Notes: generated by a model from the sequence alone, not told the origin. 60,885 bases of DNA from Acidobacteriota bacterium (GCA_015659035.1 DQNS01000047.1:1-60885), one strand, 5' to 3'; shown: positions 34,599 through 42,909, numbered from the stretch's first letter. Made by a program: numbers and translations.

Positions 34599-36320
34599 AT
34601 GGATGAGCCGAAGCTCGCGATGAACCGCCGGCGCTTCATTGCCGGTCTGTCCGCGGCCGGAGTCGGGTCGACCCTGATGCCCGGGGCACTCGCGGCGGTG
34701 GCTCAGGACGCCGACGAGATCACCGTCGAGATGCTCGAGGCGGCCCAGCGAATCGCCGGGTTGCGCTTCACCCCGGACGAGCTGCAGGCGATCGTGGGTC
34801 GGCTCAATCGTTCGGGTGGCACCACGTCAGCCTACGAAACGCTGCGCGCCGCCAACCTGGGCAACAGCACCCAGCCGGCGCTCGTCTTCAACCCGGTTCC
34901 GCCCGGGATGACGCTGCCGAGGGACCGCCGCCCGATACGGCGTCAGGAGATTGCGGTCTCGATGCCGGCGACCGATACGGAGCTGGCGTTCCTTCCGCTG
35001 GCCCATCTCGCCAGGCTGGTGGAGACCAGACAGGTCAAGCCGTCCGAGCTGACCGACCTCTATCTCGCGCGTCTGAAGCGGTACGACCCGATCCTGCACT
35101 GCGTCGTGAGCTTCACCGAGGAGCTGGCCCGACGGCAGGCGCGTCAGGCCGACGAGGAGATTGCCGCCGGTACCTATCGGGGGCCGCTGCACGGGATTCC
35201 CTGGGGCGCCAAGGATCTGCTGGCCGTGCGGGGGACGAAGACGACCTGGGGGGCGTCGCCCTACAAGGACCGAACGATCGACACCGACGCCACCGTCTAC
35301 CGCCGGTTGACCGATGCCGGGGCCATCCTGATCGCCAAGCTGTCGATGGGGGCGCTGGCGTCCGGGGATCGCTGGTTCGGGGGACGCACGCGGAACCCCT
35401 GGAACACCGAACAGGGGTCCAGCGGCTCGTCGGCTGGGCCGGGCTCGTCGACCGCGGCCGGGCTGGTCGGTTTTTCGATCGGGACCGAGACGCGCGGCTC
35501 GATCATGTCGCCCTCGACCCGAAACGGGGTCACCGGGCTGCGCCCCACCTTCGGACGCGTGAGCCGGTATGGGGCGATGGCGTTGAGCTGGAGCATGGAC
35601 AAGATCGGGCCGATGTGTCGCGCTGCCGAGGACTGCGCGCTGGTGTTCAGCGCGATCCAGGGGCCGGACGGCCGGGACAACACGGTCCTCGATGTGCCGT
35701 TCAACTGGGACGCGACCGCCGACGTCACCCGGCTGCGGGTGGGCTATCTGCGGTCATCCTTCGAGGATGACATCGAGGACGACCCGGAGAATCCGCAGCG
35801 GGTGGCGCGTCAACGACAGAACCTCGCGAACGACCAGGCCGCGCTCGAGGCGATCCGTGGGCTCGGGGTGCAGGTGGCGCCGTTCGACCTGCCCGATCTC
35901 CCGGTCCAGGCGGTCGGCTTCATCCTCGGCACCGAGGCGGCTGCCGCGTTCGACATGCCGACCCTGAACGCGCAGCTCGACAGCATGCGCGCGGCGCCCG
36001 AGGAGAGTCGGTGGCCGGATAGTTTGCGGACGTCGCGGTTTGTCCCCGCGGTCGAGTATCTGCAAGCCCAGCGCGTGCGGATGCGGATTATCGAAGAGGT
36101 GCACGAGGCGCTCGGTGACTTCGATCTGTTCATCGGCAGCAACCTCGCGCTGACCAACCTGACCGGCCATCCGGAGATCAGCATGCCGAACGGGTTCTTC
36201 CAGGGCTCGCCCACGAGCCTGCGGTTCACCGGGAAGCTGTTCGGCGAGGCGGAGATCCTGCTGCTGGCGCACGCGTATCAAGCCGCGACGGACCATCATC
36301 TGCAGCATCCGACGCTCTAA
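34599..36320 (+). CDS. Tat-exported amidase (amidase signature family)
   Basis: 573 residues from the ATG at 34599, with AGGAGGAGAG upstream and a Tat signal (NRRRFIAGLSAAGVGSTL). The Ser-cisSer-Lys triad of the amidase signature is visible: K205 in GIPWGAKDLL, the serine pair at S274/S275 in GSSGSSAGPGS, and nucleophile S301 in GTETRGSIMSP. The usual glycine before that serine's glycine is Arg (R299). Family members hydrolyse amides, including glutamyl-tRNA, acylamides and peptides; an exported member more likely acts on small periplasmic amides or cell-wall peptides. The long N-terminal extension (residues 35-130) before the core is common in Acidobacteria homologues. Confident on family, not on substrate. 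Confidence 0.88.
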   Translation: MDEPKLAMNRRRFIAGLSAAGVGSTLMPGALAAVAQDADEITVEMLEAAQRIAGLRFTPDELQAIVGRLNRSGGTTSAYETLRAANLGNSTQPALVFNPVPPGMTLPRDRRPIRRQEIAVSMPATDTELAFLPLAHLARLVETRQVKPSELTDLYLARLKRYDPILHCVVSFTEELARRQARQADEEIAAGTYRGPLHGIPWGAKDLLAVRGTKTTWGASPYKDRTIDTDATVYRRLTDAGAILIAKLSMGALASGDRWFGGRTRNPWNTEQGSSGSSAGPGSSTAAGLVGFSIGTETRGSIMSPSTRNGVTGLRPTFGRVSRYGAMALSWSMDKIGPMCRAAEDCALVFSAIQGPDGRDNTVLDVPFNWDATADVTRLRVGYLRSSFEDDIEDDPENPQRVARQRQNLANDQAALEAIRGLGVQVAPFDLPDLPVQAVGFILGTEAAAAFDMPTLNAQLDSMRAAPEESRWPDSLRTSRFVPAVEYLQAQRVRMRIIEEVHEALGDFDLFIGSNLALTNLTGHPEISMPNGFFQGSPTSLRFTGKLFGEAEILLLAHAYQAATDHHLQHPTL

Positions 36321-36380
36321 GTCTATCCAAGGGCGGATCTATTTTTTAGACTTAGTCAATGACTTAGCTAACATATTAGA

Positions 36381-36545
36381 ATGACCCAAGTCACCGTTCA
36401 CGAAGCGAAGACCCACCTATCCAGGCTCCTACGCCGCGTCGCCGCCGGCGAGGAAGTTGTCATCGCCCGGTCTGGGACGCCGGTGGCACGTCTCGTCAGG
36501 ATCGATCAGGGACTGCCGCGGGTCCTTGGAGGGATCGTGGCGTGA
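36381..36545 (+). CDS. Phd/YefM-type antitoxin, C-terminus shifted out of frame
   Basis: 54 residues, too short for the supplied track. TQVTVHEAKTHLSRLLRRVA and GEEVVIARSGTPVARLVRID are the canonical DNA-binding half of Phd/YefM antitoxins. The frame ends at TGA 36543-36545, which overlaps an ATG (36544) in the +1 frame. That frame encodes MQVPDDFDELPFEIAEDFER and stops at 36604-36606, overlapping the toxin ATG; the sequence looks like the natural toxin-binding tail of the same antitoxin. So either a frameshift split the gene, or a coupled TGATG reinitiation makes the tail separately. The AT-rich 36340-36380 stretch just upstream is a plausible autoregulated promoter/operator. Confidence 0.82.
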   Translation: MTQVTVHEAKTHLSRLLRRVAAGEEVVIARSGTPVARLVRIDQGLPRVLGGIVA

Positions 36546-36603
36546 TGCAGGTGCCCGACGACTTCGACGAGCTGCCGTTCGAGATCGCCGAGGACTTCGA
36601 GCG

Positions 36604-36996
36604 ATGAAGGTATTGCTCGACACCCACTGCTGGCTGTGGATGCAGGCAGCGCCTGAACGATTCTCCGACCGCGCCCGGAGTCTCCTGCTGGATGACACGA
36701 ACGAGTTACTGTTCTCGGCGGCCAGCTCGTGGGAGATCGCCTTCAAGTACGCGCAGGGCAAGCTCGACCTCCCGGACCCCCCTTCCCGGTATGTGCCGAG
36801 CCGGCTGCAAGGGAGTGGGGTGACGCCGATCCCGATCGAGCATGTGCACGCCCTGAGGGTCGCCGAGTTGCCGTTCCATCACCGGGATCCGTTCGACCGC
36901 CTGCTGATCGCGCAGTCGCAGCTCGAGCGTGCCCCGTTGCTGACCGTCGACGACAAGCTGCGTGCCTACGACGTCGAGTTGATCTGGGCGAGCTAG
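36604..36996 (+). CDS. vapC: VapC-like PIN-domain toxin
   Basis: 130 residues. PIN-domain acidic residues are in place: MKVLLDTHCWLW (D6), ASSWEIAFKYAQGKL (Glu), RDPFDRLLIAQSQ (Asp) and LTVDDKLRAYDVELIW. It belongs to the PIN subgroup paired with Phd/YefM antitoxins and is predicted to be a Mg2+-dependent RNase that cuts specific RNAs (often tRNA or rRNA) and arrests growth. The start ATG overlaps the end of the antitoxin's displaced tail, so the two are coupled. The stop is directly followed by the GTG of the SagB-like gene, which may therefore be read from the same transcript. Confidence 0.87.
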   Translation: MKVLLDTHCWLWMQAAPERFSDRARSLLLDDTNELLFSAASSWEIAFKYAQGKLDLPDPPSRYVPSRLQGSGVTPIPIEHVHALRVAELPFHHRDPFDRLLIAQSQLERAPLLTVDDKLRAYDVELIWAS

Positions 36997-38634
36997 GTGG
37001 AGCACCCGAGCTCGACGGACGCGCTGGACACGGTCCGCCAGTATCACCAGGTTACCAAGCATCATGTCCAGCGCTTCGCGCACGGCCCGGGCTATCTGGA
37101 CTGGGACACCCAGCCGGACCCGTTTCGCCGCTACGAGGGCGCGTCCCTGATCGGGTTGGACAAGGTTCCACCTGCTGAGACGCCACGGTACGACGACGCG
37201 TTCGTCGAGGGCCGGAATCCCCCGGTCCCGCTGAACCGGCACAGCATCTCTCAGCTCTTCTTCGACAGCCTGGCGATCTCGGCCTGGAAGAGCGCGGGTG
37301 CGGCCCGATGGGCGCTCCGGGTCAATCCGTCGAGCGGCAACCTGCACCCGACCGAGGGCTATCTGCTGTGTGGTCCGGTGGATGGTCTCTGTGCGGCGCC
37401 GATGGTGTGCCACTACGCGCCGAAGGCGCATGCACTGGAGGTCCGGGCGCAGGTGGGTGCGGCGCTGTGGGAGGCACTGTGCGAGCGGTGTCCGCCCGAG
37501 ACGGTCTTCGTTGGGTTGACCTCGGTGCACTGGCGGGAGGCGTGGAAATACGGGCAACGCGCCTATCGCTATTGTCAGCACGACCTCGGTCACGCTATCG
37601 CCGCGGTCGCCATCGCCGCCGCGGCGCTGGGGTGGCAAACGCGGTTGATGGACGACCTGGGCACGGTTGAGCTGGCGGGTCTCCTGGGCACGGACCGGGA
37701 GCACACCGCGGAACCGGAGGAGCCGGATGTGCTGGTCGCCGTTGGCCCGCGCGCGAGCGAGATCGTCGAGCGGACCCTGCCGGAGAACCCGGTGCAGCGA
37801 TTCGCGGGGCTGGCGTGGACGGGCACGCCCAATGCTCTCAGCTCGGACCACCTGGACTGGGGGACCGACGCACCGGCGGTGGCGGCCCGGAGACCCCGTG
37901 GACCCGGTCCGAGTGCGCGGGCGCCTGAGGCGCGGACACCGGCGGCGTCGCCGGCTCGCCCGGTTCTCCTTCGATCTCTCATTCGTCAGCGGCGGAGCGC
38001 GGTGGCACTGGATGGGCAGACCACGATCGACCGAGACCTGTTCTATCGCATGCTGCAGAAAACGGTCGCGAGCCCGGGGCAGATCCCCTTCAGCACGATG
38101 CCGTGGACACCGCATATCCACCTGGCGATCTTCGTGCATCGCGTGGACGGTCTGGCCCCCGGGCTGTACATGTTGGTCCGCGACCGAACACAGCGGTCGG
38201 ATCTGGAGACGGCCTGTACGCGCGCCGCCTCATGGGCGCGCCCCCCTGGATGCTCCGAAGATCTGGATCTATGGTGTCTCGGTCAGTCCGACACGAGACG
38301 CACCGCGCAGGCGGTCTCCTGTACCCAGGACATCGCGAGTGACGGGTGCTTCAGTCTCGGGATGGTCGCGGAGTTCGAGCGTTCGCTGGAGCGCTACGGT
38401 GCCTGGTTCTACCCCCGTCTGTTCTGGGAGGCGGGCGCAATCGGGCAGGTGCTCTATCTGGAAGCGGAGGCGGCCGGAATCCGCGGCACCGGCATCGGCT
38501 GCTACTTCGACGATGCGATGCATGACGTCCTCGGTCTCGCGGATACCGCCTATCAGGATCTATATCACTTCACCCTCGGCGGTCCGGTCGAGGACACGCG
38601 GCTGACGACGCTGCCCGCGTATCCGGATGCTTAG
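36997..38634 (+). CDS. SagB-like protein with two tandem nitroreductase domains
   Basis: 545 residues from a GTG abutting the toxin stop. It contains two FMN-type nitroreductase folds. The first (residues 60-270) has ALRVNPSSGNLHPTEGYLL, the RxxPSxGxLxP motif of SagB-type dehydrogenases. The second (residues 325-540) has PFSTMPWTPHIHLAIFV and WEAGAIGQVLYLEAEAAGIR, GTGIGCYFDD. SagB enzymes oxidise azolines to azoles in thiazole/oxazole-modified peptides, but free-standing double-domain homologues occur widely with unknown roles. No cyclodehydratase, precursor peptide or transporter is near, so a natural-product role is unsupported here. It probably works as a flavin-dependent oxidoreductase in the cytoplasm. 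Confidence 0.83.
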   Translation: MEHPSSTDALDTVRQYHQVTKHHVQRFAHGPGYLDWDTQPDPFRRYEGASLIGLDKVPPAETPRYDDAFVEGRNPPVPLNRHSISQLFFDSLAISAWKSAGAARWALRVNPSSGNLHPTEGYLLCGPVDGLCAAPMVCHYAPKAHALEVRAQVGAALWEALCERCPPETVFVGLTSVHWREAWKYGQRAYRYCQHDLGHAIAAVAIAAAALGWQTRLMDDLGTVELAGLLGTDREHTAEPEEPDVLVAVGPRASEIVERTLPENPVQRFAGLAWTGTPNALSSDHLDWGTDAPAVAARRPRGPGPSARAPEARTPAASPARPVLLRSLIRQRRSAVALDGQTTIDRDLFYRMLQKTVASPGQIPFSTMPWTPHIHLAIFVHRVDGLAPGLYMLVRDRTQRSDLETACTRAASWARPPGCSEDLDLWCLGQSDTRRTAQAVSCTQDIASDGCFSLGMVAEFERSLERYGAWFYPRLFWEAGAIGQVLYLEAEAAGIRGTGIGCYFDDAMHDVLGLADTAYQDLYHFTLGGPVEDTRLTTLPAYPDA

Positions 38635-38636
38635 GC

Positions 38637-38702
38637 CAGCAGCCCGCCGTGAAAGTCCAGCGGCATTTGACGGGCGGGGCATCCCGCCTGGCCGCGTTGG
38701 AC
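38637..38702. repeat. CGGGATG-core intergenic repeat, copy 1 (minus orientation)
   Basis: On the minus strand it reads AACGCGGCCAGGCGGGATG, then CGCCCGTCAAATGCCGCTGG, then ACTTTCACGGCGGGCTGCT. The same order recurs on the plus strand at 49088-49170, and the core also lies inside the palindromic element at 44205-44360. Confidence 0.72.
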
Positions 38703-38811
38703 CCGTCGATTTGCGTGCGATCGGCTATTACAGAACTATTACATCGGGACCGCCCTGCCGGCGGGATTGGCTGATACGCTGTGCCTGATGACATACTCAA
38801 AGGGAGGCGCC

Positions 38812-39678
38812 GTGCGCACGAGCGACCTCAACCTCGGTAGCCGGGACAAGATCAGCTGGGTCACCGCGACGGCGTTCGGTATCTTTCATGTCCTCGCTGT
38901 GGTGGCCTTGTTCTACACCACCTGGCAGGCGGTGGTGGTCGCGCTGGCGCTGCACTGGGTGTGTATCGGCTGGGGGATCGGGATGGGCTATCACCGGCTC
39001 CATACCCACCGGTCCTACACCGTGGCCAAGCCGATCGAGTATTTCCTCGCCGTCTGCGCCACGCTGACGCTTCAGGGGGGGCCGATTTTCTGGTCCGCGA
39101 TCCATCGCATTCATCATCAGCGTTCCGACAAGCCTGGCGACCCGCACACGCCGCACGACGGCAAATGGTGGTCGCACTTTCTCTGGACCATTTTCGGCGA
39201 GGAGATGAACGCGAACACCGAGGTCATGGGCAAGTATGCGCCCGATCTGATGCAGGACCGCTTTTACCGAGTGCTCAACAGCTGGCACTGGGTGCCCCTC
39301 GTGGTGCTCGGTCTCGTGTTGCTGGCCATCGGTGGGCTGCCGTGGCTGTTGTGGGGGGTGTTCCTGCGGGTAACCGTCGGGCTGCACTCCACCTGGCTGG
39401 TGAACTCGGCGACGCACCTCTGGGGCAAACGCCGGTTCGAGACCACTGACGATTCCAAGAATACCTGGTGGGTGGCGCTGGTCACCTTCGGTGAGGGGTG
39501 GCACAACAACCACCACGCGTATCCCACCTCCGCCCGTCATGGGATGGTCTGGCGCGAACTCGACCTGACGTGGCTGCAGATTCGCTTGCTCGGCAAACTG
39601 GGTCTGGCCTGGAACATCCGCGTGCCGACCGACGACCAGATCGCCGGCAAGGCGCTGTCGCTCGAAGACGCCGCCTGA
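38812..39678 (+). CDS. Membrane fatty-acid (acyl-CoA) desaturase
   Basis: 288 residues. The GTG at 38812 is chosen because AGGGAGG lies five bases upstream; an in-frame ATG at 38788 has no ribosome site. The three histidine boxes of di-iron membrane desaturases are present: YHRLHTHRS, HRIHHQRSD and WHNNHHAYP. About four membrane helices lie between them. The enzyme would introduce a double bond (delta-9 type) into acyl chains, tuning membrane fluidity. A two-component system follows 65 bases downstream on the same strand, which may regulate it, although that is only positional inference. Confidence 0.88.
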   Translation: MRTSDLNLGSRDKISWVTATAFGIFHVLAVVALFYTTWQAVVVALALHWVCIGWGIGMGYHRLHTHRSYTVAKPIEYFLAVCATLTLQGGPIFWSAIHRIHHQRSDKPGDPHTPHDGKWWSHFLWTIFGEEMNANTEVMGKYAPDLMQDRFYRVLNSWHWVPLVVLGLVLLAIGGLPWLLWGVFLRVTVGLHSTWLVNSATHLWGKRRFETTDDSKNTWWVALVTFGEGWHNNHHAYPTSARHGMVWRELDLTWLQIRLLGKLGLAWNIRVPTDDQIAGKALSLEDAA

Positions 39679-39743
39679 TCGCCGGCGCAGCATCCCGCAC
39701 CGCCTCACCCATCGTCCCCAGACACGCTATCCTAGATACGTCT

Positions 39744-40655
39744 ATGGATCGCACTGGCGGCACCCGAAAACGCTCGGTCGTCCCGGTCGCGTTGCTCGGC
39801 GCCGTTCTCATCGCTGTCGCGGTGGCGCTGAACGTCATCTTCGTCGTCATCAGCTGGACCACCGGTCTGCTGCTGCTCCTGGGCATCCCGAGCTTCGCGG
39901 TGCTGATTGGGGGGCTGGTGCTGAATACCACGTTCCTCATCCGCGAGATCCGGAAGCGCGAGCAGCACGACGCCTTCATTCACGCGGTCACGCACGAGCT
40001 GAAGACGCCGCTGGCGTCCATCAAGCTCTATCTGCAGACGCTCCAGCGGCGCGAGCTCGCTCCCGACACGCGGCACGAGCTCATCGACACCATGCTCGAG
40101 GATTCGGAGCGGTTGCAGCTGACAATCGCCCAGATCCTGCTGGCCGGCAAGACCGGTGACGCCCGTCGGGTCGACAACCCCACCGCGGTGGACGTGTCGG
40201 ACATCGTCGGTGAGTGCGTCGCGCTGGCCGGCAAGCGGCATCACCTGGTGAATGGGGAAGTCCGGCTCGTCGACCTGGTGCCGCCGGGCACCTTCGTCGT
40301 CAAGGGCGATCGAGACGAGCTGGTGGCGGCGGTGACGAACCTCGTCGACAACGCCATCAAGTACTCCGGCGATCAGGTGAAGGTCGGGGTGGAGATCGCG
40401 CGACTGGGCGCCCGGCGGGTGGGGATCAGCGTTCGTGACCAGGGCGTCGGCATCACCCGTCACGAGCTCAAGCGAGTTTTTCGGCGGTTCTATCGACTGC
40501 CGGCGGCGCTGCGGTCGCGTGTCCGCGGCACCGGGCTCGGGCTCTCGATCGTGCGGGCCGTCGCGCGCCGGCACGGCGGGCGGGTGTATGCCGAGAGTCG
40601 AGGGGCCGGACAGGGCAGCACCTTCACGCTCGAGCTCCCGCTGAAACACTCATGA
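39744..40655 (+). CDS. Membrane sensor histidine kinase
   Basis: 303 residues. Two N-terminal membrane helices (VVPVALLGAVLIAVAVALNV and a second around residue 45) are separated by a very short loop, so there is no large periplasmic sensor. The H-box is FIHAVTHELKTPLASIK with phospho-acceptor H84; ATP-binding boxes follow, with DNAIKYSGDQ (N box), VRDQGVGITRHEL (G1) and GTGLGLSIVRAVARRHGG (G2). It is a complete HisKA-HATPase kinase. The stop overlaps the response regulator's ATG (ATGA), so the pair is translationally coupled. The signal is unknown; the short loop suggests membrane-state or intracellular sensing. Confidence 0.88.
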   Translation: MDRTGGTRKRSVVPVALLGAVLIAVAVALNVIFVVISWTTGLLLLLGIPSFAVLIGGLVLNTTFLIREIRKREQHDAFIHAVTHELKTPLASIKLYLQTLQRRELAPDTRHELIDTMLEDSERLQLTIAQILLAGKTGDARRVDNPTAVDVSDIVGECVALAGKRHHLVNGEVRLVDLVPPGTFVVKGDRDELVAAVTNLVDNAIKYSGDQVKVGVEIARLGARRVGISVRDQGVGITRHELKRVFRRFYRLPAALRSRVRGTGLGLSIVRAVARRHGGRVYAESRGAGQGSTFTLELPLKHS

Positions 40656-41383
40656 GCCGCGTCCTGATCGTGGAAGACGAGGAGCACTTGGCCGCCGGCC
40701 TGAAGCTGAATCTCGAGGCCGAAGGGTTCGTCACCGCGGTCGAGGAGAACGGGCAGGCGGCCTTGGAGCGGCTGACCCGCGGCTCGGACGGATTCGACGT
40801 CGTCCTGCTCGACGTCATGCTCCCCGGGCTCGATGGCTTCGAGGTGGTGCGCAGGCTGCGCGCGGCGGGCAAGTTCGTGCCGGTCATGTTGCTGACGGCC
40901 CGATCGCATACCGATGATGTGCTGCAGGGTTTCGAGGCGGGCGCCGACGACTATCTCTCGAAGCCGTTCGACCTGTCGATTCTGCTGGCCCGGCTTCAGG
41001 GGCTGCTGCGGCGCAAGACCTGGCTCCGTGGCAGCGACGAGGCCGGGCAGGAGGAGGGGCCGGCCGAGTTTCACTTTGCCGGCAAGGAGATCGATTTTGG
41101 GGAACAGCGCCTGCGTTGGGACGGTGGGGAGCAGCCGTTGACGCTGATGGAGGCGACGCTGCTGCGCTATCTGGTGCGCCACGAGGGGCAGACAGTCTCC
41201 CGCAAGGCGCTGCTCGAGAAGGTGTGGGGGGTGCGGCAGGACACCGACACTCGCACGGTCGACAACTTCATTGTCCGGCTGCGGCGCTACATCGAGGCCG
41301 ATCCGTCACACCCCGTGCACCTGCAGACCGTGCGGGGTGTCGGCTATCGCTTCGTAGCCGCGCCGGATCGGTCCAGCCAGTGA
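40652..41383 (+). CDS. OmpR/PhoB-family response regulator
   Basis: 243 residues: receiver domain with VEDEEHLAAGLKLNLEAEGF, phospho-acceptor D54 in VVLLDVMLPGLDGFEVV, and conserved Lys in DDYLSKPFDLSILLARLQ; then a winged-helix output domain (LTLMEATLLRYLVRHEGQTV, TVDNFIVRLRRYIE, VRGVGYRF). It is the partner of the overlapping kinase gene and would bind promoter DNA as a phosphorylated dimer. Target genes are unknown; the desaturase gene just upstream is one candidate. Confidence 0.9.
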   Translation: MSRVLIVEDEEHLAAGLKLNLEAEGFVTAVEENGQAALERLTRGSDGFDVVLLDVMLPGLDGFEVVRRLRAAGKFVPVMLLTARSHTDDVLQGFEAGADDYLSKPFDLSILLARLQGLLRRKTWLRGSDEAGQEEGPAEFHFAGKEIDFGEQRLRWDGGEQPLTLMEATLLRYLVRHEGQTVSRKALLEKVWGVRQDTDTRTVDNFIVRLRRYIEADPSHPVHLQTVRGVGYRFVAAPDRSSQ

Positions 41384-41453
41384 GGCGGGTCCTGAGGCCT
41401 CGCGACTCGTGTCGCAAGGCCCGTTCCGCCTTCATCACGGGTTGCTAGGTGAC

Positions 41454-42098
41454 ATGCGCAGACAGACCCTCGTGAAGCTCGGGGTGGGCGCGGTGGCGAT
41501 CGTCGTGCTGCCGTGGCTGTTCCTCAAGACGGCCCGGGACACCATCGCCGAGCCGTATGCGGTCGACGACGCCACGTTGACCGGGTGGAGGCTGGTGTTG
41601 AGGGACCCCGGCCAGCCGGGCATCGCGGTGCTTGGGTTGCAGCCGCCGCCCTCGCTGGTGCCGGGGCTGTTCGACCAGGTGTTCAAGCGAACGATGGAGT
41701 CGATGGTCTCGCCGGGTGCAGACATCCTGCCGATCGTGTTGCAGGGCGAGTTTCAGAGCGGGCTGCGCGCGGTCCTGGCGCCGGACGCGCTACTTCAGGC
41801 GGCGCGGGACGCCGGCCTTGAGGAGGCGCGGCTCGACCCGGTGTGCATGGGGGTCAAGCGGGAGCCGTTCGTCGGCCGATCGCGGCAGATCTACTTCGTC
41901 TTGTTCGAGGCGCCCGCGGTCGCGGCGTTCCGGCAGCAACTCGGACGGGTCGCCGCCGAGCGTGGCAGCCCCGGCGCGTTCAAGGCCACGCCCTTCGATC
42001 TGGTCCTGCCGGTCGGCGGTTCCGACGTCCGGTTCGGCAGCTGGTTTCCGATGACGGTCGATCGCAACGCGGACTGTCAGGCGCCAGTGCGCCGATAG
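41454..42098 (+). CDS. Exported hypothetical protein
   Basis: 214 residues from the ATG at 41454. One N-terminal hydrophobic segment (LVKLGVGAVAIVVLPWLFL) serves as signal or anchor. The remainder is a globular alpha/beta domain without motifs I can name; the segment GRSRQIYFVLFEAPAVAAFRQQL looks conserved. Codon use and length indicate a real gene. Two cysteines (CMGV, NADC) could form a disulfide. It lies downstream of a response regulator but after a short repeat-like gap. Confidence 0.6.
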   Translation: MRRQTLVKLGVGAVAIVVLPWLFLKTARDTIAEPYAVDDATLTGWRLVLRDPGQPGIAVLGLQPPPSLVPGLFDQVFKRTMESMVSPGADILPIVLQGEFQSGLRAVLAPDALLQAARDAGLEEARLDPVCMGVKREPFVGRSRQIYFVLFEAPAVAAFRQQLGRVAAERGSPGAFKATPFDLVLPVGGSDVRFGSWFPMTVDRNADCQAPVRR

Positions 42099-42110
42099 CC
42101 GTACAGGAGA

Positions 42111-42175
42111 CAGAAGTCAGAAGTCAGAAGACAGAAGAAGCTGGAGGGCCTTGCCGTCTTGCGTTCAAAGCCTGC
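42111..42175. repeat. AGTCAGAAG-type intergenic repeat, copy 2
   Basis: CAGAAGTCAGAAGTCAGAAG, then ACAGAAGAAGCTGGAGGGCC and TTGCCGTCTTGCGTTCAAAG. The inverted copy at 50408-50505 carries the matching GAAGCTGGAGCGC and GCGTTCAGAACGG on its minus strand. It ends about 75 bases before the candidate selenoprotein gene. Confidence 0.7.
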
Positions 42176-42251
42176 CTTCTTTTCCTCGTCGATCCTGAGC
42201 CTTGCCCCACGGATGTCTACGGGAGTCGCGTTGGTCCAAGGAGAGCCACAA

Positions 42252-42884
42252 ATGGCCAAGACGAAGACACTACAGGTCTTCACCGACTTCGTCTGACCCT
42301 GGTGCTATCTCAGTACCGGGCGTATTGACAGACTGACCAGGGGTTACGACATCGAGTTGCAGTGGGTGTTCTTCCCGCTGCATCCGGGGACCCCTCCGGA
42401 AGGACAGTCGCTCGACACGTTGTTCGCCGGACGTGGGGTCGATCTCGAGGCGATGTATCACCGGATGAAGGGGCTGATGGACGCCGAGGGTCTGCCCTAC
42501 GGTCGACGAACGCACACCTACAACAGCCGGCTCGCCCAGGAGCTCGCGAAGTGGGCAGAGACGGAGCCGGGAGGTGCGGCTATCCACGACCGGATCTACA
42601 GAGCCTATTTCGTGGACGGGCGCAACATCGGCGCTGTGGACATACTGGTCGAGTTGGTGGCATCGGTGGGGCTCCCTGCCCACAGGGCCCGACGCGTGCT
42701 TGAGGAGCGAGCGTTCAAGGATGCCGTGGACGCCGACTGGGCGATGTCGGCGCGGGCCGGCGTCACCGGGGTGCCCACGTTCGTCGCGGGCGGTCATCAG
42801 GTCGTGGGTGCGCAGCCCGAAGCGGTGCTCCGCGAGCTCATGAGCGCTGCTGGCGCCGCTACGCGGCCAAATCCTGAAGCCTGA
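42252..42884 (+). CDS. DsbA/FrnE-family oxidoreductase with in-frame TGA as selenocysteine (UPWC)
   Basis: Reading TGA 42294-42296 as Sec gives 210 residues. The ATG at 42252 has AAGGAGAG about eight bases upstream. Codon 15 is TGA in the context LQVFTDFV-U-PWCYLSTGRI, exactly where homologues carry the first Cys of CPWC; the resolving C18 remains. After it the frame runs without a stop for 195 codons, with family features HPGTPPEG, LMDAEGLPYGRRTHTYNSRL, IYRAYFVDGRNIG, the cis-Pro loop GVTGVPTFV and GAQPEAVLRELM. Thioredoxin-fold enzymes of this family catalyse dithiol-disulfide exchange; a selenol would raise reactivity. No signal peptide, so cytoplasmic. A SECIS-like hairpin follows the TGA directly. 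The alternatives are a nonsense pseudogene or reinitiation at the TTG 42357, but the latter would lack the redox motif. Confidence 0.8.
42297..42342 (+). promoter_or_regulatory. Candidate bacterial SECIS element
   Basis: Immediately after the TGA, CCCTGGT (42297-42303) pairs perfectly with ACCAGGG (42336-42342). Inside, CAGTAC (42311-42316) pairs with GTATTG (42322-42327, one G-U) around the loop CGGGC (42317-42321), and TCT (42308-42310) pairs with AGA (42330-42332) across a two-base bulge. The apical loop begins 20 bases after the TGA and has G at its second position. Known bacterial SECIS elements lie within the coding region just past UGA, with the loop roughly 16-37 bases away and a G in its first two positions; this fits. 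SelB would bind here to deliver Sec-tRNA. Confidence 0.75.
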
Positions 42885-42909
42885 AGTCAGCCCAGCGGCG
42901 GCCACTCGC

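Noticed and set aside
36543..36545. TGA in the antitoxin as a second selenocysteine codon
   Set aside because: Reading through gives no antitoxin-like sequence; the natural tail is in the +1 frame, and no hairpin follows.
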